Of a DNA stretch of 44,800 bases, positions 16,486-24,364 are shown piece by piece (position 1 is the first letter of the stretch; each line of letters starts with the position of its first letter). The notes beneath the pieces are model-generated. The model made no database searches. It was not told the origin of the DNA and saw only the letters and a program-made list of their open reading frames with translations. The translations under genes were made by a program, and so were the position numbers. Source of the stretch: a virus; the IMG/VR virus record IMGVR_UViG_3300035698_009643, positions 1 through 44,800 of that record. One strand, given 5' to 3'.

Positions 16486-17561
16486 GAATAGTTTTTCTAT
16501 ATGCCGCAGACGGTCAAGCCTCTTTGGGTTCTAATCCTGAATGGAACAAGAAAGTACCACCTTCAAATCCGCTTGCCTGCGGTTTTCCTGATGAAGGTTA
16601 CTGTTCATATTTATGTGAACTTGTCAGGCAGCCGGGTCCGGTTTCTGAAGTTCTTATTGTGGTTGAATCAACTCGCGGGTGCGGCATGGCTGAAATTGAA
16701 GCCGGTGTCAATATCGTTGTCCTTCCCACTATTGATTACTTGACACCAATGCTACTGTCAGATGATGTAATATTTTGCCGTCACGGTTTCCGCACATGGT
16801 TTCCTTTTCTTGAAAGCCAATATAAGTCCGGGCGATGGATGCTGATGTACGGGGCAAACGGGGGCCGGGAGCGTTGGCGTGTTTGGCAGGTCATTTTTAA
16901 TGATTTAATTCCAGAAACTTATATGGATTCATGGGGAAGATTAAACCTTGAATTCAATAAACCTGTCAACACAAAAGTCTTTTATCATTCAGATGTGCCT
17001 AAAAAGTATGATTATATGATCGGCGCTTCACATATACACGACAAAAAGGGTCAGTATCGGGGCGTATTAGCCCTTTCACAGCATGCAGAGCAGAAAAGGC
17101 TATACCCGCCTACTATTTTGCCGGGGCGTGCCTTCAGGGGCGAACATAGCAACAACATTCAAGACATAATCAACCGTGGTGAGCTTAAAATTGAAACGCC
17201 GGGTATGCTGACCCGGCATGAACTTGCAAACCGGATGCGGGAAACCAAAACTTTTCTGCATTTTGGCTCCGGCCAGGGCGACAGATCGGTAATTGAGGCG
17301 GGTGCCTGCGGGTGCCAGATTGTAATTGCACAACCTAAATATCATAATCCTAAGATTGTCCGGGCTTCGCATGTTGTTGACCCTGATAATTTCAGTATTG
17401 AACAGATAAGCAAAAACACTATATTTGAATTTTCACACTTGTATGCTCATTGGTGGAAAAAGAATTTCGGCGCTGATGTTGTGGCACAATCACACCGGGC
17501 GCTCTATGAATTTATTGACCAAAATAAACCGGCTGACATAAAGGATTTAATCAATGGGTAG
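16482..17561 (+). CDS. Glycosyltransferase, GT-B type
   Basis: 359 residues. The C-terminal segment GSGQGDRSVIEAGACGCQIVIAQPKYHNP matches the donor-binding loop of GT4-like enzymes (small-residue loop followed by E-A-G/A-C-G). The N-terminal part (RIVFLYAADGQASLGSNPEWNKK...CRHGFRTW) fits an acceptor domain. A middle segment (DYMIGASHIHDKKGQYRGVLAL) starts the second Rossmann domain. Overlaps both neighbours by 4-8 bases. Glycosyl transfer is likely, specificity unknown. Confidence 0.68.
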   Translation: MRIVFLYAADGQASLGSNPEWNKKVPPSNPLACGFPDEGYCSYLCELVRQPGPVSEVLIVVESTRGCGMAEIEAGVNIVVLPTIDYLTPMLLSDDVIFCRHGFRTWFPFLESQYKSGRWMLMYGANGGRERWRVWQVIFNDLIPETYMDSWGRLNLEFNKPVNTKVFYHSDVPKKYDYMIGASHIHDKKGQYRGVLALSQHAEQKRLYPPTILPGRAFRGEHSNNIQDIINRGELKIETPGMLTRHELANRMRETKTFLHFGSGQGDRSVIEAGACGCQIVIAQPKYHNPKIVRASHVVDPDNFSIEQISKNTIFEFSHLYAHWWKKNFGADVVAQSHRALYEFIDQNKPADIKDLING

Positions 17562-18069
17562 ATTTACAAAAGGGCGGCACACATACGGCGGGATAAAAGT
17601 ACCGTTAAGGGGCCGGGTTGAGGCCGGTGCGTTTTGCTCTATTGCTGACAATGTGATTGCAGTAATGGAAGGCCACAGGCATGATTGGATTTCAACTTTT
17701 CCTTTTACTGGCAGGCATTTCAATAACGTTTGGGGCGACGTTCCTGCATACCCGCGAGTGACAAATGGTGATATTCTAATAGGATCTGATGTTTGGATAG
17801 GGCAGAACGTTGTTCTGCTTTCTGGCATTACTATTTGCCCCGGCGCTGTAATTGGTGCGGGTGCGGTTGTAACAAAAGATGTCGGCCCGTATGAGGTTGT
17901 GGGCGGTGTGCCTGCAAAACTTATCAAGCGCCGATTTTCAAAGCAAAACATTACCGAGCTTTTAAAGATTGCGTGGTGGCATTGGCCTGATGCAAAGATT
18001 AAAACCGCATTGCATTTTTTGATGCAAAATGATATTGACAAATTTATAAACCAATACAGAGAGGGTTGA
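17554..18069 (+). CDS. Hexapeptide-repeat acyltransferase (CatB/XAT-like)
   Basis: 171 residues with a left-handed beta-helix: IGSDVWIGQNVVLLSGITICPGAVIGAGAVVTKDVGPYEVVGGVPAKLIKRR is the standard ending of xenobiotic and sugar acetyltransferases. GHRHDW at 40-45 with STFPF carries the catalytic His of the CatB group. Such enzymes transfer acetyl or similar groups from acyl-CoA to sugar hydroxyls or amines as trimers. Among glycosyltransferases it most likely acylates a sugar of the phage-made glycan. Confidence 0.88.
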   Translation: MGRFTKGRHTYGGIKVPLRGRVEAGAFCSIADNVIAVMEGHRHDWISTFPFTGRHFNNVWGDVPAYPRVTNGDILIGSDVWIGQNVVLLSGITICPGAVIGAGAVVTKDVGPYEVVGGVPAKLIKRRFSKQNITELLKIAWWHWPDAKIKTALHFLMQNDIDKFINQYREG

Positions 18070-18071
18070 TC

Positions 18072-18587
18072 ATGGCGTTTATGGAATACCGTGAAGTGTT
18101 AAGAGAAATAATGAAAATTGCACAGCCTGAAATATATGTCGAGATTGGCATATTGCGGGCAGGTACTTTCAACATGGTTGCCCCGTTTGCCAAGCGTGCT
18201 GTTGCTGTTGACCGTAACGGTTGCGAGTACGTTGTCAAAAGCCCAAACGTGGAAATATTCCTCGGCTATTCTGATGAATTTTGGGCGCAATGGAAAGACC
18301 CGATTGACATTTGCTTTATTGATGCAGATCACAGCAAAGAAGCGGTGCTGAAAGATTTTCACAATGCTGCAAAGTTTATCAAAGAAGGCACCGGCATGAT
18401 CTTTATGCACGACACATACCCTGCAAGCCGTGAGTGGACAGCGCCGGACAAATGTTCGGATGCTTATGCGGCCGCATGGGAGATAAGAACACAATTTAAA
18501 GAGTTTGAATTTGCAACATTTCCATGGGGCGGTGCTGGTTTATCAGTTGCCCGGCTTGCTCCTAAACATTTACACTGGGAGAGATAA
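18072..18587 (+). CDS. Class I SAM-dependent methyltransferase (Methyltransf_24-like)
   Basis: 171 residues from ATG 18072, placed 7 bases after GAGGG. The motif YVEIGILRAGTFNMV is a SAM-binding motif I, RAVAVDRNG is motif II, and DICFIDADHSKEAVLKDF is the acidic motif of the Methyltransf_24/cephalosporin-hydroxylase-like group, often found in glycan clusters. MIFMHDTYPASREW follows. It probably methylates a sugar or glycan intermediate; no DNA methylase motif (NPPY) is present. Confidence 0.75.
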   Translation: MAFMEYREVLREIMKIAQPEIYVEIGILRAGTFNMVAPFAKRAVAVDRNGCEYVVKSPNVEIFLGYSDEFWAQWKDPIDICFIDADHSKEAVLKDFHNAAKFIKEGTGMIFMHDTYPASREWTAPDKCSDAYAAAWEIRTQFKEFEFATFPWGGAGLSVARLAPKHLHWER

Positions 18588-18589
18588 CC

Positions 18590-19138
18590 ATGAAAAACAT
18601 AAACACACATTTTAATAAAGCATACTTTGAGAGCCGGAAACATATTGCATGGCGCAGTGATGTTGTGGCACAATCAATTTTAGCTTTTTGCCCTGACGTT
18701 GATAGCGTTGTTGATGTTGGCTGTTCTATTGGTGACATTGTAGCGGGGCTGTTTAATGAAGGGATTAAAACGGTTCAAGGCATTGACGGGGCATATGAAG
18801 CAAAGCAACAGTATATTGGCCCGCCCGATACCTATATTCATCAAGACATGCGGAAAAGTTTGACCGGATTACATCTTGATTTATGTTGTTGCTTTGAAGT
18901 GTTCCAATATATCGAACAACAATATCAACAGACATTTCTTAACAATATACGAAAGCTATCAAAGAAAATACTTATCAGCGCCCCTGAAGAACTTCGTGAC
19001 GGTGTGCGGATTCACATGATTTCAAACAAATACCACGAAAAAGACATTACATCTTTTCGCGTATCACTTGAACACCTAAAGACAAAGCCTGCCATCAAGG
19101 GCATATATCACAACAGCATGTATTTTGAAAAGGCATAA
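18590..19138 (+). CDS. Class I SAM-dependent methyltransferase
   Basis: 182 residues, 2 bp after the preceding methyltransferase. VVDVGCSIGDIVAGL is motif I (usually DVGCGxG; here Ser replaces the second Gly), VQGIDGAYEAKQQY motif II, LDLCCCFEVFQYIEQQYQQTFLNNI the post-III segment. It is short at the C-terminus compared with typical Methyltransf_11/23 proteins but the core is complete. A role in glycan or glycolipid modification is inferred from context. Confidence 0.7.
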   Translation: MKNINTHFNKAYFESRKHIAWRSDVVAQSILAFCPDVDSVVDVGCSIGDIVAGLFNEGIKTVQGIDGAYEAKQQYIGPPDTYIHQDMRKSLTGLHLDLCCCFEVFQYIEQQYQQTFLNNIRKLSKKILISAPEELRDGVRIHMISNKYHEKDITSFRVSLEHLKTKPAIKGIYHNSMYFEKA

Positions 19139-19141
19139 GCC

Positions 19142-19879
19142 ATGATTGACATTTGCACGACCGCAACGATAAGGCCGGACATTCTCAACCGGACACTTGA
19201 GAGCTTTAAGAGGAACTTGCTGCACGATTACCCTGCCAGAATGATAGTCAACATCGATCCTGTTGGCGAACACAAGAACGCTCAAGAGGTTGTTGATGTT
19301 TGCCGCAGGTATTTCAATGCTCCCGTAATCCGGTTTGCCGATAAACCCTCTTTCCCGAAAGCATTTTTGTGGTGCTGGCAACATGTTGAAGCACCGTATG
19401 TTTTACAGCTTGAAGATGATTGGGAATTGCTTGAACCTGTTTCACTTGCCGATATGATTGCAGAACTTGAGCTCGGGAAAAATCTTGCAATGCTCAGGCT
19501 TTCGGCTTTCCGTTCTGGTATGCATAACGCAAAGCACTGGAATAAATTTCTTGATTGGAACGGGAGTTTTTTTGAAGTGGCAGAACAGGACCGGCGCCGC
19601 ATTGGTTTCTGCGGGCATCCGGCATTGATAAAACGGGAATGGATTCAGGAAGTATTACCGTTAATGAACACAATCAAAAACCCTGAAAAGCAATTACAAT
19701 TGCCCGAGCATAATTCAAACGATCTTCTTATAAGTGTTCTCGGATGGCGCTATGGTGTTTATCAGCAACAGGAAAAACCCGCACAGATTAAAGATATTGG
19801 ACGAGATTGGATTGCTGAAAGTGGGTGGAAGAAAAGGGGCAATAAAGCCTATTTTGTAGAATGGGAACGGGCTGAATAA
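19142..19879 (+). CDS. GT-A-type glycosyltransferase
   Basis: 245 residues. ICTTATIRPDILNRTLESFKRNLL at the N-terminus is the start of a GT-A nucleotide-binding fold, APYVLQLEDDWELLEP contains the metal-binding EDD (91-93), and IGFCGHPALIKREW plus the LPEHNSNDLLIS segment cover acceptor and catalytic sites. The next gene starts on the last base of its stop. Glycosyl transfer is likely; donor unknown. Confidence 0.75.
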   Translation: MIDICTTATIRPDILNRTLESFKRNLLHDYPARMIVNIDPVGEHKNAQEVVDVCRRYFNAPVIRFADKPSFPKAFLWCWQHVEAPYVLQLEDDWELLEPVSLADMIAELELGKNLAMLRLSAFRSGMHNAKHWNKFLDWNGSFFEVAEQDRRRIGFCGHPALIKREWIQEVLPLMNTIKNPEKQLQLPEHNSNDLLISVLGWRYGVYQQQEKPAQIKDIGRDWIAESGWKKRGNKAYFVEWERAE

Positions 19880-20676
19880 TGGGAAAAATACCGTGTAGAA
19901 ATGTATTTGAACTTGATGTTACATGGCGTTGTAATTTGTCGTGTGCAAACTGTACGCGCCGTTGTGATATTCTTAGTTCAGATAAAAGTGAAGATATGGG
20001 CCCTTCATTTTTTGAAGACCAATTGAAAATTGATCATGACTGGCATCGGATTTTTATCATGGGCGGCGAACCTACCCTGCACCCGCGCTTGATGGAATTT
20101 ATTGATATATTCAAGCGATACCGAAAAGACAAAAACCCAAAGTGCGAACTGACTATTGTTTCAAACGCTCACGGCTCAATGGTCAACAAGGTGCTTGATT
20201 CAATCCCTGCTGATATATTTATTCGGCGGGCTGATAAGTTTGATTCTAAATGTATTGAAGGCACGCAACCCAAAGACTTTTGGACAAACAACATTGCGCC
20301 GGCTGACTTCAAGTGTTTTGATGGTGAGCAATTTACTTTTTGCGGTCAACAGAAACGGTGCGGGCTTCAGCTCACAATAAACGGCTGGTATCATTGTTCA
20401 ATGATCGGCGGGATTGATAGGGTATTCGGTTTGGGCGGTGACACCCTTGCCGGTACGCTTGCAAATCCGCGATGGCATGATTTCTGCCGGTTGTGCGGGC
20501 GTATGCGGATGTCATATATTCAGCAGCATGGCAATTCCCCTGACTTCCAATTACCTGAAGATAAATTAAAACAGCTTAAATCGTCACTTAAAAAATGGCC
20601 TCTAAAATCAGACCAAAGTTTTGTTTCAAAAACCTATAGAGAAAGGCTTAAAAAATGTCAGAACAAAGCATTGTAA
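19879..20676 (+). CDS. Radical SAM enzyme
   Basis: 265 residues. CNLSCANC (C18, C22, C25) is the CxxxCxxC motif that binds the catalytic [4Fe-4S] cluster, and MGGEPTLHPR (61-70) is the SAM-binding GGEP segment. Later cysteines (CGQQKRCGLQLTINGWYHC and CRLCGR) are arranged like the auxiliary-cluster region of SPASM/twitch proteins, with fewer ligands. Such enzymes do radical chemistry on peptides, sugars or cofactors. Here it lies between two GT-A enzymes, so modification of a sugar or of the acceptor peptide is plausible. Its reaction cannot be read from the sequence. Confidence 0.85.
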   Translation: MGKIPCRNVFELDVTWRCNLSCANCTRRCDILSSDKSEDMGPSFFEDQLKIDHDWHRIFIMGGEPTLHPRLMEFIDIFKRYRKDKNPKCELTIVSNAHGSMVNKVLDSIPADIFIRRADKFDSKCIEGTQPKDFWTNNIAPADFKCFDGEQFTFCGQQKRCGLQLTINGWYHCSMIGGIDRVFGLGGDTLAGTLANPRWHDFCRLCGRMRMSYIQQHGNSPDFQLPEDKLKQLKSSLKKWPLKSDQSFVSKTYRERLKKCQNKAL

Positions 20677-21632
20677 AAGGCAAGCTGTCAATAATTATCC
20701 CAACAGCGAACGAATGGCCTGTAATAGCTTTCACGGCGCGTGCTGTAATGGAAGAACTTCGCGGCCGCGTTGATTATGAATTGATCATCGTTGATAATTG
20801 GTGTCCCGAGCTTGAAGCACAGGGCAGGGAACGCGACCGGACATTTGAATATTTTGAGTCAATGATGCGGGGATGGCCGGAACTGAAAATCCTTAATTAT
20901 AACGGTAAATTATCACACTGGAACGCTAAGAAGTTAGGCGTGGCAGAAAGCACCGGCGAATTCATACAGTTTCTTGATGCGCATGTAATACCGTCCCGCG
21001 ATGCAATTTTCAATCAATACAACTTTTACCGGGAAAACCATCAGGAATTAAACGGCGTTTTGCACATGCCTGTAACGTATCATGTGATGGAATATCACAA
21101 GCTGATGTATAAATTGGTGACGGACATCCCTAAAGGCCATGTGCATTACAGCTTTACAGGCTACAGGGAAGCCGATTTGCCATATACAGTGCCTTGCATG
21201 ACCACAGACGGTATCATGATGACCCGCGAGCTATACGATGCAATGGGCGGCTTTCCTGAGATGCTTGGCATATGGGGCGGGGGCGAAAATTTCGTTAATT
21301 TTACCATTGCAGTTATGGGTAAAAATGTATGGATGTGCGCCGGCAAAGGCATGAACGGCACTTTAAACCACCATGGAGACAAGCGCGGTTATTCATATAA
21401 CTATGATGACCTTTGTCGGAATAGATGCGTAGCGGCTTTCATGTACGGCGGTAAGTCATTTGCAAGAACCACGATGAATAATTACAAGGGCTCACCATCG
21501 CAAATTTTACGAATATACAATCAGGTTATAAACGATAAGGCATGTATTGCACAGCGGGCAATTATTGAAGCGCAACAGGTAATGAGTATTCAGGAATGGT
21601 CGGAAAAATGGATTGAGAAAGCAGCCAAGTGA
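20655..21632 (+). CDS. GT2/GT27-like glycosyltransferase with DxH and WGG-EN motifs
   Basis: 325 residues, overlapping the radical SAM gene by 22 bases. KLSIIIPTANEW and YELIIVDN are the GT-A start. FLDAHVIPS carries DAH at 108-110 in place of DxD. This is the metal-binding variant found in polypeptide GalNAc-transferases, and the preceding LGVAESTGEFIQ matches their G-A-x-x-A-x-G-x-V pattern. MGGFPEMLGIWGGGENF (about 197-213) resembles their GG-D-x-x-x-x-WGGEN segment with one extra Gly. No ricin-type lectin domain follows. I infer that it glycosylates Ser/Thr, but GT2 enzymes of other specificity can carry similar motifs. Confidence 0.78.
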   Translation: MSEQSIVKGKLSIIIPTANEWPVIAFTARAVMEELRGRVDYELIIVDNWCPELEAQGRERDRTFEYFESMMRGWPELKILNYNGKLSHWNAKKLGVAESTGEFIQFLDAHVIPSRDAIFNQYNFYRENHQELNGVLHMPVTYHVMEYHKLMYKLVTDIPKGHVHYSFTGYREADLPYTVPCMTTDGIMMTRELYDAMGGFPEMLGIWGGGENFVNFTIAVMGKNVWMCAGKGMNGTLNHHGDKRGYSYNYDDLCRNRCVAAFMYGGKSFARTTMNNYKGSPSQILRIYNQVINDKACIAQRAIIEAQQVMSIQEWSEKWIEKAAK

Positions 21633-21666
21633 TCCCAAACTAAAAAAACGATCATGACTGCTTATA

Positions 21667-21692
21667 GCGCCCCTTGAAAGAGGGGCGCTTTT
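21667..21692 (+). terminator. Rho-independent terminator closing the glycosylation cluster
   Basis: GCGCCCCT (21667-21674), a 6-base loop, AGGGGCGC (21681-21688) and TTTT. It lies between convergent genes; on the minus strand a T7 run follows the same hairpin after about 15 bases, so it may work in both directions. Confidence 0.85.
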
Positions 21693-21693
21693 A

Positions 21694-21915
21694 TTATTTA
21701 AAGGCAAACCTTAAAATAGCATCACTAACCTGGCGTTGCGTTGGTGCTTCAACCTGTTCAAAAGTCGGTATCTCCACATGCTGAGTATGCTGATAGTAGA
21801 CAGCACCCCACATGGCTAAGTATCCAAGTGCGAATAAATAGCAAGCACATAGCACAATTTTGTCAACGTTGCGGCCTTCACGTAAGTGTGCTGATATTTT
21901 AGAGTAGCGGTTCAT
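21694..21915 (-). CDS. Small single-span membrane protein
   Basis: 73 residues with a basic N-terminal segment (MNRYSKISAHLREGRNVDK), one membrane span (IVLCACYLFALGYLAMWGAVYY) and a polar C-terminal part. The start follows AAGGGGCACC. It is the last gene of the minus-strand operon. No family recognised; a host-envelope role such as exclusion or accessory lysis is possible but unsupported. Confidence 0.55.
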   Translation of the reverse strand: MNRYSKISAHLREGRNVDKIVLCACYLFALGYLAMWGAVYYQHTQHVEIPTFEQVEAPTQRQVSDAILRFAFK

Positions 21916-22002
21916 GGTGTGCCCCTTAAGTTAAAACATTGCTCTTAATTGTACGTTTTCTGTTCTTCTGGTTGTAATTTCATCAACATATTTTTTGTTT
22001 AG

Positions 22003-22848
22003 CTAAATACCTAAATAATCACGTTGTAGTTCTACTGCAAGCATCCCAGTTGTTCCACTCCCGATGAACGGGTCAAACACAACACCGCCTTTAGGACATC
22101 CCGCTAAAATCATCGGTTCAATAAGTTTCTTTGGGAATGTTGCGAAATGCGCTTCTTTGCATGGTGCTGTGTTTACGGTCCAGACTGAGCGTTTATTTCT
22201 TCTGTCTTTAATTGAAACAAAATTTTCCTGCCCCGTGCCTTCTACTCCCTCTCTTTTCCCCCTATAGTGCAACCTGCCATATCCTGCACGCGGATCCTCT
22301 TTATGTATAGCATCTTCCATAATCGCATCAGCATCATAATAATACTTTTTGCTTTTGCTCATTAGAAACACATATTCATGTGCCTTTGTGCAACGGTCTT
22401 TCACGCTTTCGGGCATCGGGTTTGGTTTGTGCCATATTAAATCTTGTCTTAAATACCAACCGTCTGAGCGCATGGCAAAGGCAACCATCCAAGGGATTCC
22501 AATTAGGTCTTTAGGTTTTAAACCTGTGTTACCCTGTTTATATTTATTGAATCCTTCTTTTTCTAATTGACCAAATTGGCTACCTGCACCGCCCGAACCA
22601 GAATAACTATCGCCCAAATTCAGCCACAATGTTCCATTATCTTTCAACACCCTGCGAACTTCACGAAATACGGCAACAAGTTTTTGCACATATTCCTCCG
22701 GTGTTTCTTCTAACCCTATTTGACCGTCAACACCATAGTCACGCAATCTGTAGTATGGTGGAGAAGTAATACAGCAATTAATAAAACCATCAGGAAGCGC
22801 TTTTAATACTTCCAAACAGTCACCGTTTATTGTTCGGTTTAATTTCAT
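22003..22848 (-). CDS. DNA methyltransferase with TSPPYY motif
   Basis: 281 residues from ATG 22848, preceded by GGGGGAAGCG. TSPPYY (28-33) is the catalytic motif IV of beta-class amino-methyltransferases, and VVFDPFIGSGTTG near the C-terminus is motif I. This order (IV before I) marks an N4-cytosine or N6-adenine enzyme. The protein ends at RDYLGI, some 10-20 residues before the usual end of the motif II helix, so it may be slightly truncated. No partner restriction enzyme is nearby. It may protect phage DNA from host restriction. Confidence 0.88.
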   Translation of the reverse strand: MKLNRTINGDCLEVLKALPDGFINCCITSPPYYRLRDYGVDGQIGLEETPEEYVQKLVAVFREVRRVLKDNGTLWLNLGDSYSGSGGAGSQFGQLEKEGFNKYKQGNTGLKPKDLIGIPWMVAFAMRSDGWYLRQDLIWHKPNPMPESVKDRCTKAHEYVFLMSKSKKYYYDADAIMEDAIHKEDPRAGYGRLHYRGKREGVEGTGQENFVSIKDRRNKRSVWTVNTAPCKEAHFATFPKKLIEPMILAGCPKGGVVFDPFIGSGTTGMLAVELQRDYLGI

Positions 22849-23024
22849 CGCTTCCCCCGGCATTCCGCACACCTGATAACACGTTTGCCTTCACGCTTCA
22901 GCCGTGCGCCCCATCGCAGCTTGCAATACCCGTACATCCATCCGGGGTTATTCACAAGCGCCGGGCATTTATCTTTTCCTGTTCGGCAATAGATACCGTC
23001 ATATTTTAGGTCTTGTGGGTTCAC
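22845..23024 (-). CDS. Small zinc-ribbon-like protein
   Basis: A 59-residue frame starting with GTG at 23024, after GGGGGAAGT, and ending in an ATGA overlap with the methyltransferase start. Four or more cysteines (IYCRTGKDKCPAL, MYGYCKLRWG, VIRCAECRGKR) suggest a zinc site. The C-terminus is very basic, consistent with nucleic-acid binding. Tight coupling to both neighbours supports that it is real. No known family. Confidence 0.6.
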   Translation of the reverse strand: MNPQDLKYDGIYCRTGKDKCPALVNNPGWMYGYCKLRWGARLKREGKRVIRCAECRGKR

Positions 23025-23218
23025 ACTTCCCCCTTCTCTGGTTTGGGTATTAACGGGCAGTTTTCAGGCTTTCCGCACTCAACGGCATGTATGCACATAA
23101 ACGGCTCACTATCCGCTAACTGCTTTTCAAGCTCGGCGTTTTTTGTTTGCAATTTGACGTTTTCTAATAATAAATTGTTTGCGCTTTTTTTAAGAAGTTT
23201 TCCCATTTTAATGCCCAT
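23021..23218 (-). CDS. Small coiled-coil protein with C-terminal Cys motif
   Basis: 65 residues from ATG 23218, which overlaps the upstream stop. A helix (LLLENVKLQTKNAELEKQLADS) is followed by CIHAVECGKPENCPLIPKP. The ending NCPLI-x-KP is shared with the 23218-23517 product, and the ELE-x-x-LA-x-S ... NCPL pattern with the 26203-26520 product, so these look like relatives. A zinc site is possible. Function unknown. Confidence 0.55.
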   Translation of the reverse strand: MGIKMGKLLKKSANNLLLENVKLQTKNAELEKQLADSEPFMCIHAVECGKPENCPLIPKPEKGEV

Positions 23219-23517
23219 CACTCCACCTCCGCTGGTTTGGCTATTAACGGGCAGTTTTCTTTTCTGGCATAGTTCGATAGATTTTCCATGTGCAGACAAA
23301 AACATGTATCATCAGGGTCATTGTGTGGGCAGTCCTTACACTCCACCGGAAAGTCTGCAAAGCACTGAGCTGTACGCTCAAGCTGGTTTATGGTTTGGAT
23401 TTCTTTAAGTGGTTCGGAATATCCGTACATCTGACAGCAAATATCCCCATCAGGGTATGGAACTTTCTCCCTGCACCCAAGCCCGCAATATTTACCGAAT
23501 ACAATAGGGTCGCTCAT
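23218..23517 (-). CDS. Cys-rich small protein, probably zinc-binding
   Basis: 99 residues with about ten cysteines in pairs (YCGLGC, DICC, ECKDCPHNDPDDTCFC, ENCPLI). The spacing suggests one or two structural zinc sites. The C-terminal NCPLIAKP matches the end of the next downstream protein. ATGA overlap with the upstream gene and TGATG overlap with the downstream one. No family recognised. Confidence 0.55.
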   Translation of the reverse strand: MSDPIVFGKYCGLGCREKVPYPDGDICCQMYGYSEPLKEIQTINQLERTAQCFADFPVECKDCPHNDPDDTCFCLHMENLSNYARKENCPLIAKPAEVE

Positions 23518-23765
23518 GGTAGCTCACTTTCACTGTCAAGATTTACATGAGTTTCTACCTTTTCAGTATCGTCTTTTGATTTTGCTCTAAGTGCGCACGA
23601 TTGACAAGATGCGTTCATTGTGTCGTACCTTCTTCTCAATTTAGTATAGCTTGCTTTATGCCCCCCTATCTCACGATTGTGTGAATCCTGCTTATCCTCA
23701 AGCACCGCAATGCGTTCCGCCTGTGCTACCTGCGTTTTGAATAAATGTCGTATCGTTTTAAACAT
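23514..23765 (-). CDS. Small coiled-coil protein
   Basis: 83 residues. The N-terminal half (FKTIRHLFKTQVAQAERIAVLEDKQDSHNREIGGHKASYTKLRRRYD) is helical and coiled-coil-like; a CQSC pair at the centre may bind metal; the C-terminus is acidic. It lies 9 bases after the 23775-23936 gene. No family recognised. Confidence 0.5.
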   Translation of the reverse strand: MFKTIRHLFKTQVAQAERIAVLEDKQDSHNREIGGHKASYTKLRRRYDTMNASCQSCALRAKSKDDTEKVETHVNLDSESELP

Positions 23766-23774
23766 GTGACCCCC

Positions 23775-23936
23775 CTAATTATTTAATGCTTCTGTTTTAA
23801 CCATTTCGATTACAGTATCTTGAACCATGTCCTCATAAAAAATAGTATAACTCAATGTCTTAGCCACCCGATATGCGCCATAAAGAGCAAACAAAAAGCA
23901 TACAAAAACCACGAAAACTCCCAATACCTTAATCAT
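23775..23936 (-). CDS. Very small membrane protein (53 residues)
   Basis: ATG 23936 follows GAAAGGGGAGAGAT, a strong ribosome binding site. One N-terminal membrane span (VLGVFVVFVCFLFALYGAYRV) is followed by a short polar tail. It fills an otherwise empty 260-base gap in the operon. Ends with TAG. Function unknown. Confidence 0.55.
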   Translation of the reverse strand: MIKVLGVFVVFVCFLFALYGAYRVAKTLSYTIFYEDMVQDTVIEMVKTEALNN

Positions 23937-23963
23937 ATCTCTCCCCTTTCAAGTAATTAAAAT

Positions 23964-24023
23964 GCTCCGGCCCCCATAATTATTTGCCGATACGGGCCAA
24001 CCCCGTAGAAGCAAGACCGGAGC
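23964..24023 (-). other. Nested intergenic hairpin
   Basis: An outer 7-bp stem (GCTCCGG 23964-23970 with CCGGAGC 24017-24023) encloses TACGGG/CCCGTA (23991-23996 with 24002-24007, 5-base loop). It lies between the SSB-like gene and the membrane protein gene. On the minus strand the core reads ACGGGGTTGGCCCGT, close to the hairpin at 28061-28076. Possibly an RNA processing or stability element. Confidence 0.5.
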
Positions 24024-24034
24024 TTAAAGGTTAT

Positions 24035-24364
24035 TTAAAAAGGGACAGAATCACTTAATCCCGTTGCGGTTTCAAGCATGTCTTTCGCTTCATTAACTTT
24101 ATCTTGTGCCCGGTCAAATGGATCACGCTCTTGCTTTTTCGGCTCAAACGTATCTACAGAAAGAGACAAACGCACCTTGCCTTCCCCGTATTCCTTTTCC
24201 CATGCAGACAGTTTTATGATATTACCGTCTATACAGATTTTCCCTTTCCAGTCTGGTTGATTGTCTCGTTCCTTGTAATCGTTTTTGAACATGGAACCGC
24301 AACCCTCTTTGTCTTGGTAGTCTGCCATTATTCTGTAATCCTTTCCGTCAAATGTGCCATACAA
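24035..24364 (-). CDS. DUF736/SSB-like protein
   Basis: 109 residues. QPDWKGKICIDGNIIKLSAWEKEYGEGKVRLSLSVDTFEPKK matches the pattern of DUF736-type proteins (QPD-x-x-G-x-I-x-I-x-G ... SAW ... SLSV), thought to have an OB-like fold. The C-terminus is acidic and ends DSVPF, like the DDIPF tip with which bacterial SSB recruits partners. It sits next to a PD-(D/E)XK nuclease and a Sak4-like ATPase. A ssDNA-binding role in recombination is inferred. Confidence 0.6.
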   Translation of the reverse strand: MYGTFDGKDYRIMADYQDKEGCGSMFKNDYKERDNQPDWKGKICIDGNIIKLSAWEKEYGEGKVRLSLSVDTFEPKKQERDPFDRAQDKVNEAKDMLETATGLSDSVPF

